Positions 51,138 through 62,750 of a stretch of DNA of 64,000 nucleotides are shown here, in pieces; the stretch's first letter is position 1, and each line of letters opens with the position of its first letter. Source of the DNA: Eggerthella lenta DSM 2243 (GTDB lineage Bacteria > Actinomycetota > Coriobacteriia > Coriobacteriales > Eggerthellaceae); NCBI RefSeq assembly GCF_000024265.1, contig NC_013204.1, forward strand, positions 2,918,501 through 2,982,500, in the 5' to 3' direction. The notes below the pieces were generated by a model. The model made no database searches. It worked only from the letters and a program-made list of their open reading frames with translations, and had not been told where the DNA came from. The translations under genes were made by a program, and so were the position numbers.

Positions 51138-53015
51138 TCAGCGAGCGAGACGCTGCTCTACGGCATCGGCAATGCCTTCCGCATCAAGGCCGAGGTCGTG
51201 CAGCAGCTGGTTCGAGGAGCCTTGGGGCACGAACGTGTCGGGGATGCCCAGCGTCAGCGCCGGGACGGCGGCTCCTTGACGAGCCAGCTCGTTCAGCACG
51301 CCTTCGCCCACGCCGCCGGAAATGATGCCGCCCTCCACCGTCACGACGAGCTTCGTCTGCGCCGCGCGGGCGATCTCGTCCACGTCGAGCGGCTTGACCC
51401 AGCGCATGTCCACCACGCGCGCGTCGATGCCGCGCACGGCGAGCAGCGCCGCCGCTTCCTTGGCGCGCGACACCATGCGTCCGAACGCGAGGATGGCCAC
51501 GTCGTCGCCTTCGCGGATCACGCGCGCCCTCCCCTCTTCCAGCACGTGCGGCTCGTCAGGCAGCGCGACGCCTTCGGCCGCCCCGCGCGGATAGCGGATG
51601 GCGAAGGGGCCGCCCAGCTCGAGCGCCGTATGCAACGCATGCACGAGCTCGGCTTCGTCAGAGGGGGCAAGTACCCGCATATGCGGGATCATGCGCATGT
51701 AGGCGAGATCGAACATGCCGTGGTGCGTGGGGCCGTCCTCGCCCACGATGCCGGCACGGTCGATGGCGAACACCACGTCGAGATTCGGCAGGGCGTTGTT
51801 GATGATCACCTGGTCGATGGCGCGCTGGAGGAACGTGGAGTACAGGGCCACGACCGGCTTCATGCCGCCCGTCGCCAAACCGCTGGCCAGGCCCACCGCA
51901 TGTTCCTCGGCGATGCCGGCGTCCACGAAACGCTCGGGGAACTCCTCGGCGAACGCATCGAGGCCCGTGCCGCCCTTCATGGCTGCCGTGATGGCCACGA
52001 TGCGATCATCGCGACGAGCCTCGGCGGCCAACGCCTTGCCGAACACGCTCGTGTACGAAGGCGCGGCGGACGGCTTCTTTTTCACATCCCCCGTGGCGAT
52101 TTCGAACGGCGCGATGCCGTGGAACTTCTCAGGGTTCTGCACCGCGGGCGCGTAGCCCGCGCCCTTGCGCGTGACCACGTGCATGAGCACGGGCACGTCG
52201 GTGTGCAGCACGGTTGCCAGCGTCTCCTTGAGCAGACCGATATCGTGACCGTCGATGGGCGCCGTGCAGATGATGCCGAGCTGCTCGAAGATCATCGTGC
52301 GCGGGATGACGAACTGCTTCATCGACTCTTTCATGTTGCGCCCGAAATTCGCCAACGCGTTGCCGAACGCGCCGCTGCTTTCGAGCGCCTCCTGCACGGA
52401 GTCACGGGTCTGGCGGTACTGCGGGGTGGCGCGCATGTAGCCGAGGTGCTTCATGAGCGCGCCCACGTTGCGCGAGATGGACATCTCGTTGTCGTTGAGA
52501 ATGATCACCATGGGCGTCTGAGCTTGGCCGATGTGATTGAGCGCCTCGAACGCCATGCCGCCCGACAGGGCCGCATCGCCGATGACGGCCACGATCTTCT
52601 CGTCGCTGCCGCGCAGCTCGCGCGCCTCGGCCAAGCCGAGCGCCACCGACAGGGAGTCGGAGGCATGGCCGGACGGGTGCACGTCGTAGGGGCTCTCGTC
52701 GGGCTTCGGGAAGCCGGACAGACCGCCGTACGTGCGCAACGTGCGAAACTCGTCGAGACGCCCGGTGATCAGCTTGTGCGCGTAGGCCTGGTGGCCCACG
52801 TCGAACACGATCTTGTCGTGCGGGCAGTCCATCATGCTGTGCACGGCCAGGATGATCTCCACCGCGCCGAGCGACGAAGCCACATGCCCGCCCGTTTCGG
52901 ACGCCGTCGTGATGATCTCCTCGCGCACTTCCTGCGCGAGGATGGACAGCTCCTCGTTCGTAAGCAGCTTCAGGTCGGCAGGGGACGACACGATATCGAG
53001 AATACGCTTATCCAT
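51138..53015 (-). CDS. dxs: 1-deoxy-D-xylulose-5-phosphate synthase
   Basis: 625 residues from ATG at 53015; the ATG at 53021 abuts the AAGG ribosome-binding site. First step of the MEP isoprenoid route (pyruvate plus glyceraldehyde phosphate, thiamine diphosphate enzyme). Visible: VFDVGHQAYAHKLITGR, HASDSLSVALGLAEA, the thiamine diphosphate motif GDAALSGGMAFEALN...ILNDNEMSIS (GDA where most have GDG), and the transketolase C-terminal domain with DGPTHHG. Last gene of the operon that begins with the carboxylase genes. Confidence 0.96.
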   Translation of the reverse strand: MDKRILDIVSSPADLKLLTNEELSILAQEVREEIITTASETGGHVASSLGAVEIILAVHSMMDCPHDKIVFDVGHQAYAHKLITGRLDEFRTLRTYGGLSGFPKPDESPYDVHPSGHASDSLSVALGLAEARELRGSDEKIVAVIGDAALSGGMAFEALNHIGQAQTPMVIILNDNEMSISRNVGALMKHLGYMRATPQYRQTRDSVQEALESSGAFGNALANFGRNMKESMKQFVIPRTMIFEQLGIICTAPIDGHDIGLLKETLATVLHTDVPVLMHVVTRKGAGYAPAVQNPEKFHGIAPFEIATGDVKKKPSAAPSYTSVFGKALAAEARRDDRIVAITAAMKGGTGLDAFAEEFPERFVDAGIAEEHAVGLASGLATGGMKPVVALYSTFLQRAIDQVIINNALPNLDVVFAIDRAGIVGEDGPTHHGMFDLAYMRMIPHMRVLAPSDEAELVHALHTALELGGPFAIRYPRGAAEGVALPDEPHVLEEGRARVIREGDDVAILAFGRMVSRAKEAAALLAVRGIDARVVDMRWVKPLDVDEIARAAQTKLVVTVEGGIISGGVGEGVLNELARQGAAVPALTLGIPDTFVPQGSSNQLLHDLGLDAEGIADAVEQRLAR

Positions 53016-53033
53016 ATGCATCCTTACCAGGGG

Positions 53034-53294
53034 CTACGCCGAAACCGGCGCACCCGTCTCCTGTGCGGGCACATCGTCGGACGGCTCGTCCGACACCTCG
53101 TCCGCTCCCTCGACGCTCTGTTGCGTTTCGATATTATCCTCGAGCAGGTCGCTGGCGCGCAGCCCGAGCCCTACCGCCTCTTCGTACAGGGCGAGCGCAT
53201 CGTCGAGCGCCAACTCGTCGTCGCTCACCGCGTCGACGATCTCGTCGAGGCGGGTTTTCACCGCCTCGAAGCTATCATACGACTCAAGCGCCAT
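53034..53294 (-). CDS. xseB: exodeoxyribonuclease VII small subunit
   Basis: 86 residues from ATG at 53294 (GAAGGAGAG upstream). The pattern FEAVKTRLDEIVDAVSDDELALDDALALYEEAVGLGLRASDLL is the XseB helical core. The C-terminal 30 residues are acidic and variable. Overlaps the nusB end by 11 bases. The large subunit gene xseA, often directly upstream, is not in this window. Confidence 0.9.
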   Translation of the reverse strand: MALESYDSFEAVKTRLDEIVDAVSDDELALDDALALYEEAVGLGLRASDLLEDNIETQQSVEGADEVSDEPSDDVPAQETGAPVSA

Positions 53295-53871
53295 GGGAGA
53301 GCTCTCCTTCCGGCGACTTGTCGTCCTGGGCCGCGAGGGGCTCAACCTGGTCGCATGCGGTATCCGCAGCGTCAGGGGAGAGGCCGTCGGAAGCAGCGTC
53401 GCCATCGGCGGGCACCTCGGGGTCGCCCTCCGACTCCGCCCCCTCGTCTTCCTCCCCTTCCAGCATCTTGGCGATGCGGCCGAGGATGCCGTTGACGAAA
53501 CGGTGCGACTCGTCTTCTCCGCCGAAGTCCTTCGCCAGCTCCACCGCCTCGTTGATGGTGACCGAGGTGGGCACGTCGTCGATGTACATCATCTCGAACG
53601 TGGCCAACCGCAGGATGGAGCGGTCGACGATGGGCATGCGGGCCAGCGACCAGTTCTCGGACGTGGCCGCGAGGTGGTTGTCGATGGCGCAGCGATGGGA
53701 TTCCACGCCCAGCACAAGCTTGAGCGCGTACTCGGGCAGCGGACCGTCCTCATCGAGGCGGCTGTTGCCCTCGGCGATCGCCGCAGGCGACTCGTCGGTT
53801 ATCTCGCTCGTGTAGAGCACTTGGAGCGCGGCACGGCGCGCACTGGTTCGTTCATGTCGTTTGGCAGCCAT
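53284..53871 (-). CDS. nusB: transcription antitermination factor NusB
   Basis: 195 residues from ATG at 53871. NusB core at residues 1-140 (TSARRAALQVLYTSEI, PIVDRSILRLATFEMMYIDDVPTSVTINEAVELAKDFGGEDESHRFVNGILGRI). The remaining 55 residues are an acidic, low-complexity tail (EGEEDEGAESEGDPEVPADGD) beyond the usual 140-150 length. Binds boxA RNA with S10 to aid rRNA antitermination. Confidence 0.93.
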   Translation of the reverse strand: MAAKRHERTSARRAALQVLYTSEITDESPAAIAEGNSRLDEDGPLPEYALKLVLGVESHRCAIDNHLAATSENWSLARMPIVDRSILRLATFEMMYIDDVPTSVTINEAVELAKDFGGEDESHRFVNGILGRIAKMLEGEEDEGAESEGDPEVPADGDAASDGLSPDAADTACDQVEPLAAQDDKSPEGELSHGA

Positions 53872-53896
53872 ATAGATTCTTAAAGCCTCCGGGCGT

Positions 53897-54244
53897 TTAG
53901 CGGGCGAACTGCATGCCGTCGATGTACACGTCCACGGCACCCACGGGAATGCCCACCTGGCTGGTCACCGCATCGGAGATAGCCTGGCGAATGCTGGCGG
54001 CGAGGTCGGGAAGCACGAAGCCGTAGTACACGTCCACGCGAATGGAAATCTGCAGCTTGTCGTCCTCGCCCACGGTGATCTCGATGCCCTGCGTGGTCGG
54101 CTTGCTGCCGAACACGGAGCGCAGGCCGCTCGTGGTGGACGGGCCGATGCAGGCCACGCCTTCCACTTCGTTGGCCGCAATGGACACGATGGTTTCGACG
54201 ACGCCCGGCGCAAGCGCCATGCCGTCGACGTTGAGCTCTGTCAT
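53897..54244 (-). CDS. Asp23/Gls24-family protein
   Basis: 115 residues. [25 protein letters not shown] and [44 protein letters not shown] are the two family blocks. Asp23-like proteins sit near the membrane and are linked to envelope stress or to lipid metabolism operons. ATGA overlap with accC. Confidence 0.9.
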   Translation of the reverse strand: MTELNVDGMALAPGVVETIVSIAANEVEGVACIGPSTTSGLRSVFGSKPTTQGIEITVGEDDKLQISIRVDVYYGFVLPDLAASIRQAISDAVTSQVGIPVGAVDVYIDGMQFAR

Positions 54245-55592
54245 AGTACGTCTCCCATCTGGGTTTCGATGAAGTCGGTGGTCACGTCGCCCGAGCAGAA
54301 CACCGCGTTGTCGAGCACGCGACGATGGAACGCGATCGTGGTCTCGATGCCCTCGATCACGAACTCGTCGAGCGCGCGGCGGCCGCGCGCGAGCGCTTCC
54401 TCGCGATCCTGGCCGTACACCACGAGCTTCGCCACAAGCGAGTCGTAGTAGGGCGAGATGCGCGAGCCCGTGCGCACGTAGCTTTCCACGCGCACGCCGG
54501 GGCCGGCCGGAGCCTCGAACTTCGTGATGGTGCCGGGGCACGGACGGAAGCCATGCTGGGGGTCTTCCGCGTTGATGCGGAATTCCATCGCATGGCCTGC
54601 AGGCGAGAACGGCGCGCGATCGGCGCAGCTCATAGGCTCGCCGGAGGCGATGCGCAGCTGCTCCTTGATGATGTCGGTGCCGGTGATCTGCTCGGTCACC
54701 GGGTGCTCCACCTGCACCCGCGTGTTCATCTCCATGAAGTAGAACGACCCGCGCTCGTCGAGCAGAAACTCGATGGTGCCGGCGTTCTTGTAGTTCGTGG
54801 CGCGCACGGCCTTGATGGCCGCCACGCCCATGGCGCGGCGCAGGTCCTCGGTCAGCGCCGGCGAGGGCGCTTCCTCGATGAGCTTCTGATGGCGGCGCTG
54901 CACGGAGCAGTCGCGCTCGCACAGGGCGATGTTGTTGCCGAAGTCGTCGGCCAGCACCTGGATCTCCACGTGGCGCGGGCGCAGCACGAGCTTCTCCAGG
55001 TACACGCCGTCGTTGCCGAACGCGGCGCCGGCCTCGTTGCGGGCCGCAGCGTACTGCGCCTCGAGGTCGGCCGGGTCGTGCACTTCGCGCATGCCCTTGC
55101 CGCCGCCGCCTGCCGTCGCCTTGATGAGCACGGGATAGCCCACGGTGTCGGCGAACGCCTTGGCCTCGGCCGCCGTTTCGATGCAGCCGTCGGAGCCCGG
55201 GACGGTGGGCACGCCGCACGCCTTCATGGTCTCGCGCGCGGAGCTCTTGTCGCCCATGCGCTCGATGCACTCGGGGCTGGGCCCGATGAACACGAGGTCG
55301 TTGTCGGCGCAGGCGCGGGCGAAGTCGGCGTTCTCGGCGAGGAAGCCGTAGCCGGGATGCACGGCCTCCGCGCCGGTGGTCTTCGCCGCCGCGATGATGT
55401 TCGGTATGATAAGGTAGCTCTTGTTCGCCTGAGCAGGGCCGATGCATACGGCCTCGTCGGCGTACTGCACGGGGTAGGTGTTGGCGTCCTCGGTCGAGTA
55501 GACCGCGACCGTCTTCACGCCCAGCTCCTTGCAGGCGCGCATGACGCGCAGGGCGACCTCGCCGCGGTTGGCGATCAGGATCTTCTTAAACA

Positions 55593-55593
<1 letters not shown>
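54241..55593 (-). CDS. accC: biotin carboxylase
   Basis: 450 residues from ATG at 55593; the longer open frame reads into the fusion gene. ATP-grasp enzyme that carboxylates biotin. [19 protein letters not shown] at the N-terminus, [14 protein letters not shown] (ATP loop), [42 protein letters not shown] (active site) and [19 protein letters not shown]. Its start overlaps the stop of the carboxyltransferase-BCCP gene (TAATG), so the two products are made together and should form one complex. Confidence 0.96.
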
Positions 55594-57482
<1,889 letters not shown>

Positions 57483-57707
57483 GAACTCACACCCCCTTCG
57501 GTTTGCAGTTAGTCAAAGATCGAAACAAGAATTATAGAGTAACCCCACGCCGCCAAGGCGACGACCGGGGAAATTCACCGACAAGCAACAGATTTAGAGC
57601 GGCGGGAGGTTCGCCTCGGGATACGTATGCGGCGCGCTCATCAAAAAGAACCAGCATTGTAACCGCTGGATGACGGCTTGCGTTTTGCGCGCCGTTACGC
57701 TTGCTGT

Positions 57708-58022
57708 ATGAGCGAGATGAGCAAAAACGAGAAGATGGCGCGCAAGGATCCCCTTGTCCAGCGCTTGTCCGCCGACCTGGGCAGCCGGCTTCTCGACGTG
57801 CGAACCTCCGAAGGACTTTCCCAAACCACGCTGGCCGAGATGGTGGGCACGAAGCACCCGCGCATCAGCAACCTCGAAGGCGGCCTCGTGGACGTGCGCC
57901 TCTCCGACATCGTGAAGCTGGCCCGCGCCCTCGACGTGAACCCCGGCGAGCTGCTCGATCTCGCCGCTTACAAGCTGGAGGACTATCCCCTCCCCCTGCC
58001 CGACAACCACGCGCGTATGTAG
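57708..58022 (+). CDS. XRE-family helix-turn-helix protein
   Basis: 104 residues from ATG at 57708 (alternatives 57717, 57735). HTH SRLLDVRTSEGLSQTTLAEMVGTKHPRISNLEGGLVDVRLSDIVKLARALDVNPGELL. No ribosome-binding site is visible before 57708, so the mRNA may be leaderless. No toxin gene is adjacent. Convergent with efp. Confidence 0.8.
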   Translation: MSEMSKNEKMARKDPLVQRLSADLGSRLLDVRTSEGLSQTTLAEMVGTKHPRISNLEGGLVDVRLSDIVKLARALDVNPGELLDLAAYKLEDYPLPLPDNHARM

Positions 58023-58029
58023 ACGAACA

Positions 58030-58060
58030 AAACGAGGGCGCCCGTCGGGCGCCCTCGTTT
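58030..58060. terminator. bidirectional terminator
   Basis: Perfect 13-bp stem AAACGAGGGCGCC / GGCGCCCTCGTTT with loop CGTCG; serves the XRE gene and efp. Confidence 0.9.
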
Positions 58061-58090
58061 CCATTGAGCCGAGTCGGGGTTTCGCGCTTG

Positions 58091-58651
58091 CTACACGCGC
58101 TTGATGAAGCGGCCGTCGCGGGTGTCGATCTGCAGAACGTCGCCGATCTCGACGAACGTGGGAACCTGCACTTCGACGCCGGTCTCCAGCGTGGCGGGCT
58201 TCGTCGTGTTAGTGGCCGTGTCGCCCTTGAAGCCGGGCTCGGTGTGCGTGACCTCGAGCTCGACGAACATCTGGGGCTCGATGCTGATCAGCTCGTCGCC
58301 AGCGTACAGCAGCGACGCCTCGTCGTTCTCCTTGAGCCACTTCGCGGCATCGCCGACGGTTTCGGTCGAGATGGCCATCTGCTCGAACGTGTCGTTGTCC
58401 ATGAAGTTGAAATCGGCACCGTCGTTGTAGAGGTACTGCAGCTTCTTCGTCTCGAGACGCACGGATTCCACCTTGACGCCGGCGTTGAACGTGTTGTCGA
58501 TGATGCGGCCAGTCTTGATGTCGCGCAGCTTCGTGCGGACGAAGGCGCTGCCCTTGCCGGGCTTCACATGCTGGAACTCGACGATGGTGCACAGCTTGCC
58601 GTTAAACTCGATGCACATGCCGTTCTTGAAATCGGCGGTAGAGATAGCCAT
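58091..58651 (-). CDS. efp: translation elongation factor P
   Basis: 186 residues. Rescues ribosomes at polyproline. The three-domain EF-P is complete: HVKPGKGSAFVRTKLRDIKTGRIIDNTF with the conserved loop PGKGSA whose lysine is the usual modification site, YLYNDGADFNFMDNDTFEQ, and the C-terminal GDTATNTTKPATLETGVEVQVPTFVEIGDVLQIDTRDGRFIKR. No EpmA or YmfI-like modifying gene is seen nearby. Confidence 0.97.
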   Translation of the reverse strand: MAISTADFKNGMCIEFNGKLCTIVEFQHVKPGKGSAFVRTKLRDIKTGRIIDNTFNAGVKVESVRLETKKLQYLYNDGADFNFMDNDTFEQMAISTETVGDAAKWLKENDEASLLYAGDELISIEPQMFVELEVTHTEPGFKGDTATNTTKPATLETGVEVQVPTFVEIGDVLQIDTRDGRFIKRV

Positions 58652-59045
58652 ACTCGGTAATCCTTTCGTTCACGGGCGATCCGCTGCGCGCCGCGGGGCC
58701 CGATCAGCGTTCAAACCGGTACATTATAGCGTGTCGGGCAAACCTTGCGTGCGCACATCAACCGTATCAGAAAAAAATCAGGGCATGGCGCCTTGACGAT
58801 GCATGCGCACACCGCCTCCCACCTGTTCACGCGGTCGCCAACCTGCGCACGCGGTCGCCGGCATCCCCGATTACGGCAAAAAAATCGAGGTAAGTAAATT
58901 TCCATACGGGCAACCGCTCTCAAAGACAGCTTACGAAAGACGTGATCTGGCATTTTGTTCTTGCCCTCGATACGCGAAGGGGCATTCCTTGCTGTTCAAT
59001 TTGCCTATCTCGATTTTTCTGCCAGATTCTTCTATAGTGGCCGAC
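58652..59045. other. intergenic region before the AbiEi-like gene
   Basis: 394 bases without a recognisable gene. It holds the efp promoter region, a tandem pair of 20-bp repeats (58821-58860), A-rich runs, and a -10 TATAGT (59034-59039) seven bases before the next ATG. Confidence 0.6.
58821..58860 (+). repeat. tandem 20-bp direct repeat
   Basis: ACCTGTTCACGCGGTCGCCA followed directly by ACCTGCGCACGCGGTCGCCG, 17 of 20 identical. Confidence 0.6.
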
Positions 59046-60023
59046 ATGGATATACTTATCGGATATCGCTCCGCTCTTGAATACTGGCGATTGGTCGGCC
59101 CTGGCTTCCTGCGCGGATATCAAGAACGAAGGACCGCAACGCGCCGCGCGACGAAAGCGTTGTCGTGCCCCTCGAAGCCGCGGCTTGCGCAAGGAAACCG
59201 CCGACCGGCCGGATGCAAGCTGCCCGTTCGCGCAATCGTCGGCACAACCGAAGCCAGAACGACTACAGCGAGCCTGGTCAGCCATAAGTGGACGAGCCTG
59301 CCGGCAAGCTCCTTTGTCGATGCAGGACAGGGATTTCTTGTCAGCACGCCGGAGTTCTGCTTCCTGCAAATGGCTCGCGAGATGACCGTCGCCCAACTCG
59401 TACAGCTTGGACTCGAACTATGCGGAACGTACGCATTGGCCGAAAACGGACCCGCGATCTCGCGCGAAGCCCCGCTCACGACAGCCGCCAAGCTGAGAGC
59501 CTTCGTCGAAGCCGCAGCGGGCGCACCCGGGCGAGCCACGGCGTTGCGCGCAACGCGCTACCTGTTGGACGGCTCGGCCTCTGCTATGGAAACCTTGCTC
59601 GCCCTGCTGCTGTATTTGCCGAACAACCTGGGCGGCTACGGGCTGAAGAAGCCGAAGCTCAACTACCGCGTTGACGCACCGGCTAGCTTGCGCGAACTTG
59701 CCGACCGCAGCTACTGCCTCTGCGACCTCTGCTGGCCGGAAGCAAACCTCGCGGTAGAGTACGACTCGCGGCTCCATCATTCCGAGCCAGGCCGACAAAG
59801 CAGCGATGCGCGACGGCGCAGCACGCTCATCGCGCTTGGATTCACCGTGATAACGGTCTTCCCCGGCCACATCACGGATAGCGGAACCTTCAATCGCCTT
59901 GCGCGGCAAGTGGCGAAGCTTACAGGCAAGCGGCTGCGCTACCACGACCCCGAGTTCACCCGCAAGCACCTTGAGCTGCGCGAGCAGCTGCTCGAGAACC
60001 TCTGGGAAGGTGCACGCGCGTGA
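59046..60023 (+). CDS. AbiEi/DUF559-like protein
   Basis: 325 residues from ATG at 59046. The N-terminus (MDILIGYRSALEYWRLVGPG) begins like type IV toxin-antitoxin AbiEi and related proteins. The C-terminal third (LCDLCWPEANLAVEYDSRLHHSEPGRQSSDARRRSTLIALGFTVITVFPGHI) has the DUF559/very-short-patch-repair-like endonuclease pattern with E...EYD. Proteins of this layout are numerous in Eggerthellaceae and uncharacterised. No toxin partner is adjacent. The -10 seven bases upstream suggests a leaderless mRNA. Confidence 0.65.
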   Translation: MDILIGYRSALEYWRLVGPGFLRGYQERRTATRRATKALSCPSKPRLAQGNRRPAGCKLPVRAIVGTTEARTTTASLVSHKWTSLPASSFVDAGQGFLVSTPEFCFLQMAREMTVAQLVQLGLELCGTYALAENGPAISREAPLTTAAKLRAFVEAAAGAPGRATALRATRYLLDGSASAMETLLALLLYLPNNLGGYGLKKPKLNYRVDAPASLRELADRSYCLCDLCWPEANLAVEYDSRLHHSEPGRQSSDARRRSTLIALGFTVITVFPGHITDSGTFNRLARQVAKLTGKRLRYHDPEFTRKHLELREQLLENLWEGARA

Positions 60024-60046
60024 GAACGGCGATGAGAGCCCGCCGG

Positions 60047-61213
60047 CTACAGGATCACCGGATCGTGGGTTGATCGGGTGAAGACCTCGAAGCCGTCGGG
60101 CGTGATCACGCCGAAATCTTCCAGGCGCATGCCGAATTCGCCCGGCAGGTAGATGCCCGGCTCGACCGTCACTACGTTGCCCGGCACGAGGGGCTGCTCG
60201 TTGCGCGGCGACAGCGCGGGCTGCTCGTGGATGTCGATGCCCACGCCGTGGCCCAAGCTGTGGCCCATCTTGCCGGCAAAACCCGCGTCCGCGAGCGCGC
60301 GCTCGGCCAGCTCGTGCATGGCCTTGCCCGTCACGCCCGGCTTGAGCACGGCTTCCACCTGCTCGTTCGCGCTGCGGATGGCCGCGTAGGCATCGCGCAT
60401 CTTCTGGGACGGCTGGCCCAAGAACACCGTGCGCGTCATGTCCGAGCAGTACCCGTGCGCCCGTGCGCCGAAATCGAGCACGACGCATTGACCCGCCTCG
60501 AGCACCGTCTGGCCAGGAATGGCATGGGGACTCGCGCCGTTCGCGCCCGCGGCTACGATGGACGGGAACGCAAGGCCCTCGGCGCCGTGGCGACGCATGA
60601 AGTCCTCCAGCTCGATCTGCACCTCGCGCTCGGTCATGCCGGGACGCATGTACCCCACGATGTGCGCGAACGCGGCGTCGGTGACGGCCTGGGCCGCCTT
60701 CATGCGCGCGATCTCCTGCACGTCTTTCACGGCGCGCAGGTTCACGATGAAGTCAGACGTTTCTCGCAGTTTCGGACGCTCGGGAACCTCCGCGAAGGCG
60801 GCTTCGAGGGCGCGAAAGCCGGCGAGCGACATGGAGTCCTCGATGCCGAGCGCGATGGCTTCGGCCTCGACCGACGGCCGGTCGGCATGGCGGGCGGCGA
60901 AGGTTTCGGCGACGAACTTCGCGTGGGCGACCCGTGCGTCGTCGACCGCGACCGCACCTTCGCGGGCAGCCGCCGCGCGCGCTGCCTCGCTGTAGCGCGA
61001 GTCGGTGTGCAGCACGGCATCGCTCGGCGTAACCAGCAGCGCGTGCGCGTCCTCGTCGTCGAACACGCCGTCGAACGCGGTGAGCCAGGCGATGTTCGAG
61101 GTGTCGCGCACGAAGAACGCGCCCATGCCCGCATCGGCGCAGGCGGCGCGGAGACGATCGAGGCGAGGCCCGGCAGCCGCAGCGAGCGCGGCGCTATCGG
61201 GCGAGCAGCACAT
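60047..61213 (-). CDS. pepP: M24-family Xaa-Pro aminopeptidase
   Basis: 388 residues from ATG at 61213, selected for AAGGAGG seven bases upstream; this overlaps aroQ by 20 bases. N-terminal creatinase-like domain (residues 1-130), then the pita-bread metallopeptidase: VVLDFGARAHGYCSDMTRTV (two Asp ligands), GHSLGHGVGIDIHEQP (His ligand), VTVEPGIYLPGEFGMRLEDFG (two Glu ligands). All five metal ligands are present. Removes N-terminal residues ahead of proline. Terminal gene of the aro operon. Confidence 0.92.
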   Translation of the reverse strand: MCCSPDSAALAAAAGPRLDRLRAACADAGMGAFFVRDTSNIAWLTAFDGVFDDEDAHALLVTPSDAVLHTDSRYSEAARAAAAREGAVAVDDARVAHAKFVAETFAARHADRPSVEAEAIALGIEDSMSLAGFRALEAAFAEVPERPKLRETSDFIVNLRAVKDVQEIARMKAAQAVTDAAFAHIVGYMRPGMTEREVQIELEDFMRRHGAEGLAFPSIVAAGANGASPHAIPGQTVLEAGQCVVLDFGARAHGYCSDMTRTVFLGQPSQKMRDAYAAIRSANEQVEAVLKPGVTGKAMHELAERALADAGFAGKMGHSLGHGVGIDIHEQPALSPRNEQPLVPGNVVTVEPGIYLPGEFGMRLEDFGVITPDGFEVFTRSTHDPVIL

Positions 61214-61622
61214 CGACGGCCTCCTTGTAGCCCTCTTTGCCCTTGCCCTTGATCTGCGCCACGCATACCGGCGCGATGACCGAGATGCGGCGGAACTCCT
61301 CGCGCGCGGAAATATCGGATAGATGCACCTCCACCGTGGGCACGTCGATGGACGACACGGCGTCGCGCAGCGCGTACGAGTAGTGCGTGTGCGCACCGGG
61401 ATTGTAGACGATGCCGTCGTACGCGCCGCGCGCCTCGTGCAACTTGTCGATGAGCGCGCCCTCATGGTTGCTTTGGAAGCAGTCGACGCTCGCACCCCGC
61501 TCGGCCGCGTATTCCGTCACCTCGCGCTCGATGTCGGCAAGCGTCACCGTGCCGTACACGTCGGGCTCGCGGACTCCCAGCAAATTGAGGTTCGGCCCGT
61601 TCAACACCAGAATCTTCTTCAT
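61194..61622 (-). CDS. aroQ: type II 3-dehydroquinate dehydratase
   Basis: 142 residues. LVLNGPNLNLLGVREPDVYG, FQSNHEGALIDKLHEA, VYNPGAHTHYSYALRDAVSSI and VEVHLSDISAREEFR are the four family blocks, with the active-site Tyr23 and His. Third step of the shikimate route. Lies between aroB and pepP. Confidence 0.96.
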   Translation of the reverse strand: MKKILVLNGPNLNLLGVREPDVYGTVTLADIEREVTEYAAERGASVDCFQSNHEGALIDKLHEARGAYDGIVYNPGAHTHYSYALRDAVSSIDVPTVEVHLSDISAREEFRRISVIAPVCVAQIKGKGKEGYKEAVDVLLAR

Positions 61623-61637
61623 AATCGGCTTCCTCCC

Positions 61638-62750
61638 CTATGCCTTCGAGCGAGCCCAAGCGTTCAGGTGGTCGAGGATGGTGGCGTCGTCGACGTCGGC
61701 GAGCTGCCAGGAACCCACGTCGCGGGGCAGCACGAAGCGCACCTGGCCGCGACGGGCCTTCTTGTCGCGCTTCATGGCCTCCAGCATGGCCTCCGGCTCG
61801 GCCGACCAGTCGAGGGCGGGCAGGCCCAGCTGGTCGAGCAGGCTGTCCTGCGTCTCGACCAAATCGAGCGGCGCGTCCACCAGCGACACGGCCATGCGCG
61901 CGGCGAAGCGCATGCCCTCGGCCACGGCCGCGCCGTGCGAGAACGCGCCGTACCCCGCCAGCGATTCGACCGCATGTCCCAACGTGTGGCCGTAGTTCAG
62001 GCACTCGCGCACGCCCTTGCTCTCGGACTTGTCGGCAGCCACCACGTCGGCCTTGAACACCACCGAGCGCGCGATGGCCTCCTCTACTACCACCTCGTCG
62101 CGCGCCGCCAGCGCGCCCGCCGCGTCGACCAGCCAGAAGAAGAAGTCGTCCGAGTCGATGACCGCGGACTTCGCTATCTCCGCGCAGCCGCAGGCCCACT
62201 CGCGTTCGTCGAGCGTGGCCAGCGTGGCCGTGTCGGCGCACACGTACGCCGGCTGTTTGAACGCGCCCACGAGGTTCTTGCCGGCCGCCAGGTTGACGCC
62301 GGTCTTGCCGCCCACCGAGGAGTCCACCATAGATAGCAGCGTCGTGGGAACCTGCACCACCGGCACGCCGCGCATATAGGTTGCGGCAACGAACCCGGCG
62401 AGGTCGCCCACCACGCCGCCGCCGAGCGCCACCACCACGCAGTCGCGGCCGAGCGCAAGGCTGGCCATGGCCTCCCATATCTCTCCCGCCACCTCGACAG
62501 ACTTCGAGCCTTCGCCCGCCGGCACGGCGATGTCGCTCACGCGGAACCCGGCTTGCGCGAGCGCTTCCTTCGCGTCGGCGCGATACAGCGGCGCAACGTT
62601 CTCGTCGGTGACGACGAGCGCGCGGTCCGACTCGGCGAACACCGGCAGCTTGCGCAGATGCGCGCCCAGATTCGCCAGCACGCCGCCGCCGATGCGCACG
62701 TCGTAGGCTTCTTCGCCGGGGATGTTGACGATCACTTTCGTTGCAGGCAC
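61638..62750 (-). CDS. aroB: 3-dehydroquinate synthase
   Basis: 370 residues. NAD-binding GGGVVGDLAGFVAATYMRGV, PTTLLSMVDSSVGGKTGVNL, and zinc/substrate-site LNYGHTLGHAVES. Makes dehydroquinate from DAHP. It overlaps the end of aroK by 19 bases. Confidence 0.97.
   Translation of the reverse strand: MPATKVIVNIPGEEAYDVRIGGGVLANLGAHLRKLPVFAESDRALVVTDENVAPLYRADAKEALAQAGFRVSDIAVPAGEGSKSVEVAGEIWEAMASLALGRDCVVVALGGGVVGDLAGFVAATYMRGVPVVQVPTTLLSMVDSSVGGKTGVNLAAGKNLVGAFKQPAYVCADTATLATLDEREWACGCAEIAKSAVIDSDDFFFWLVDAAGALAARDEVVVEEAIARSVVFKADVVAADKSESKGVRECLNYGHTLGHAVESLAGYGAFSHGAAVAEGMRFAARMAVSLVDAPLDLVETQDSLLDQLGLPALDWSAEPEAMLEAMKRDKKARRGQVRFVLPRDVGSWQLADVDDATILDHLNAWARSKA

Noticed and set aside
58821-58860. 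CRISPR-like array
   Set aside because: Only two adjacent repeat units with no spacer and no cas gene.
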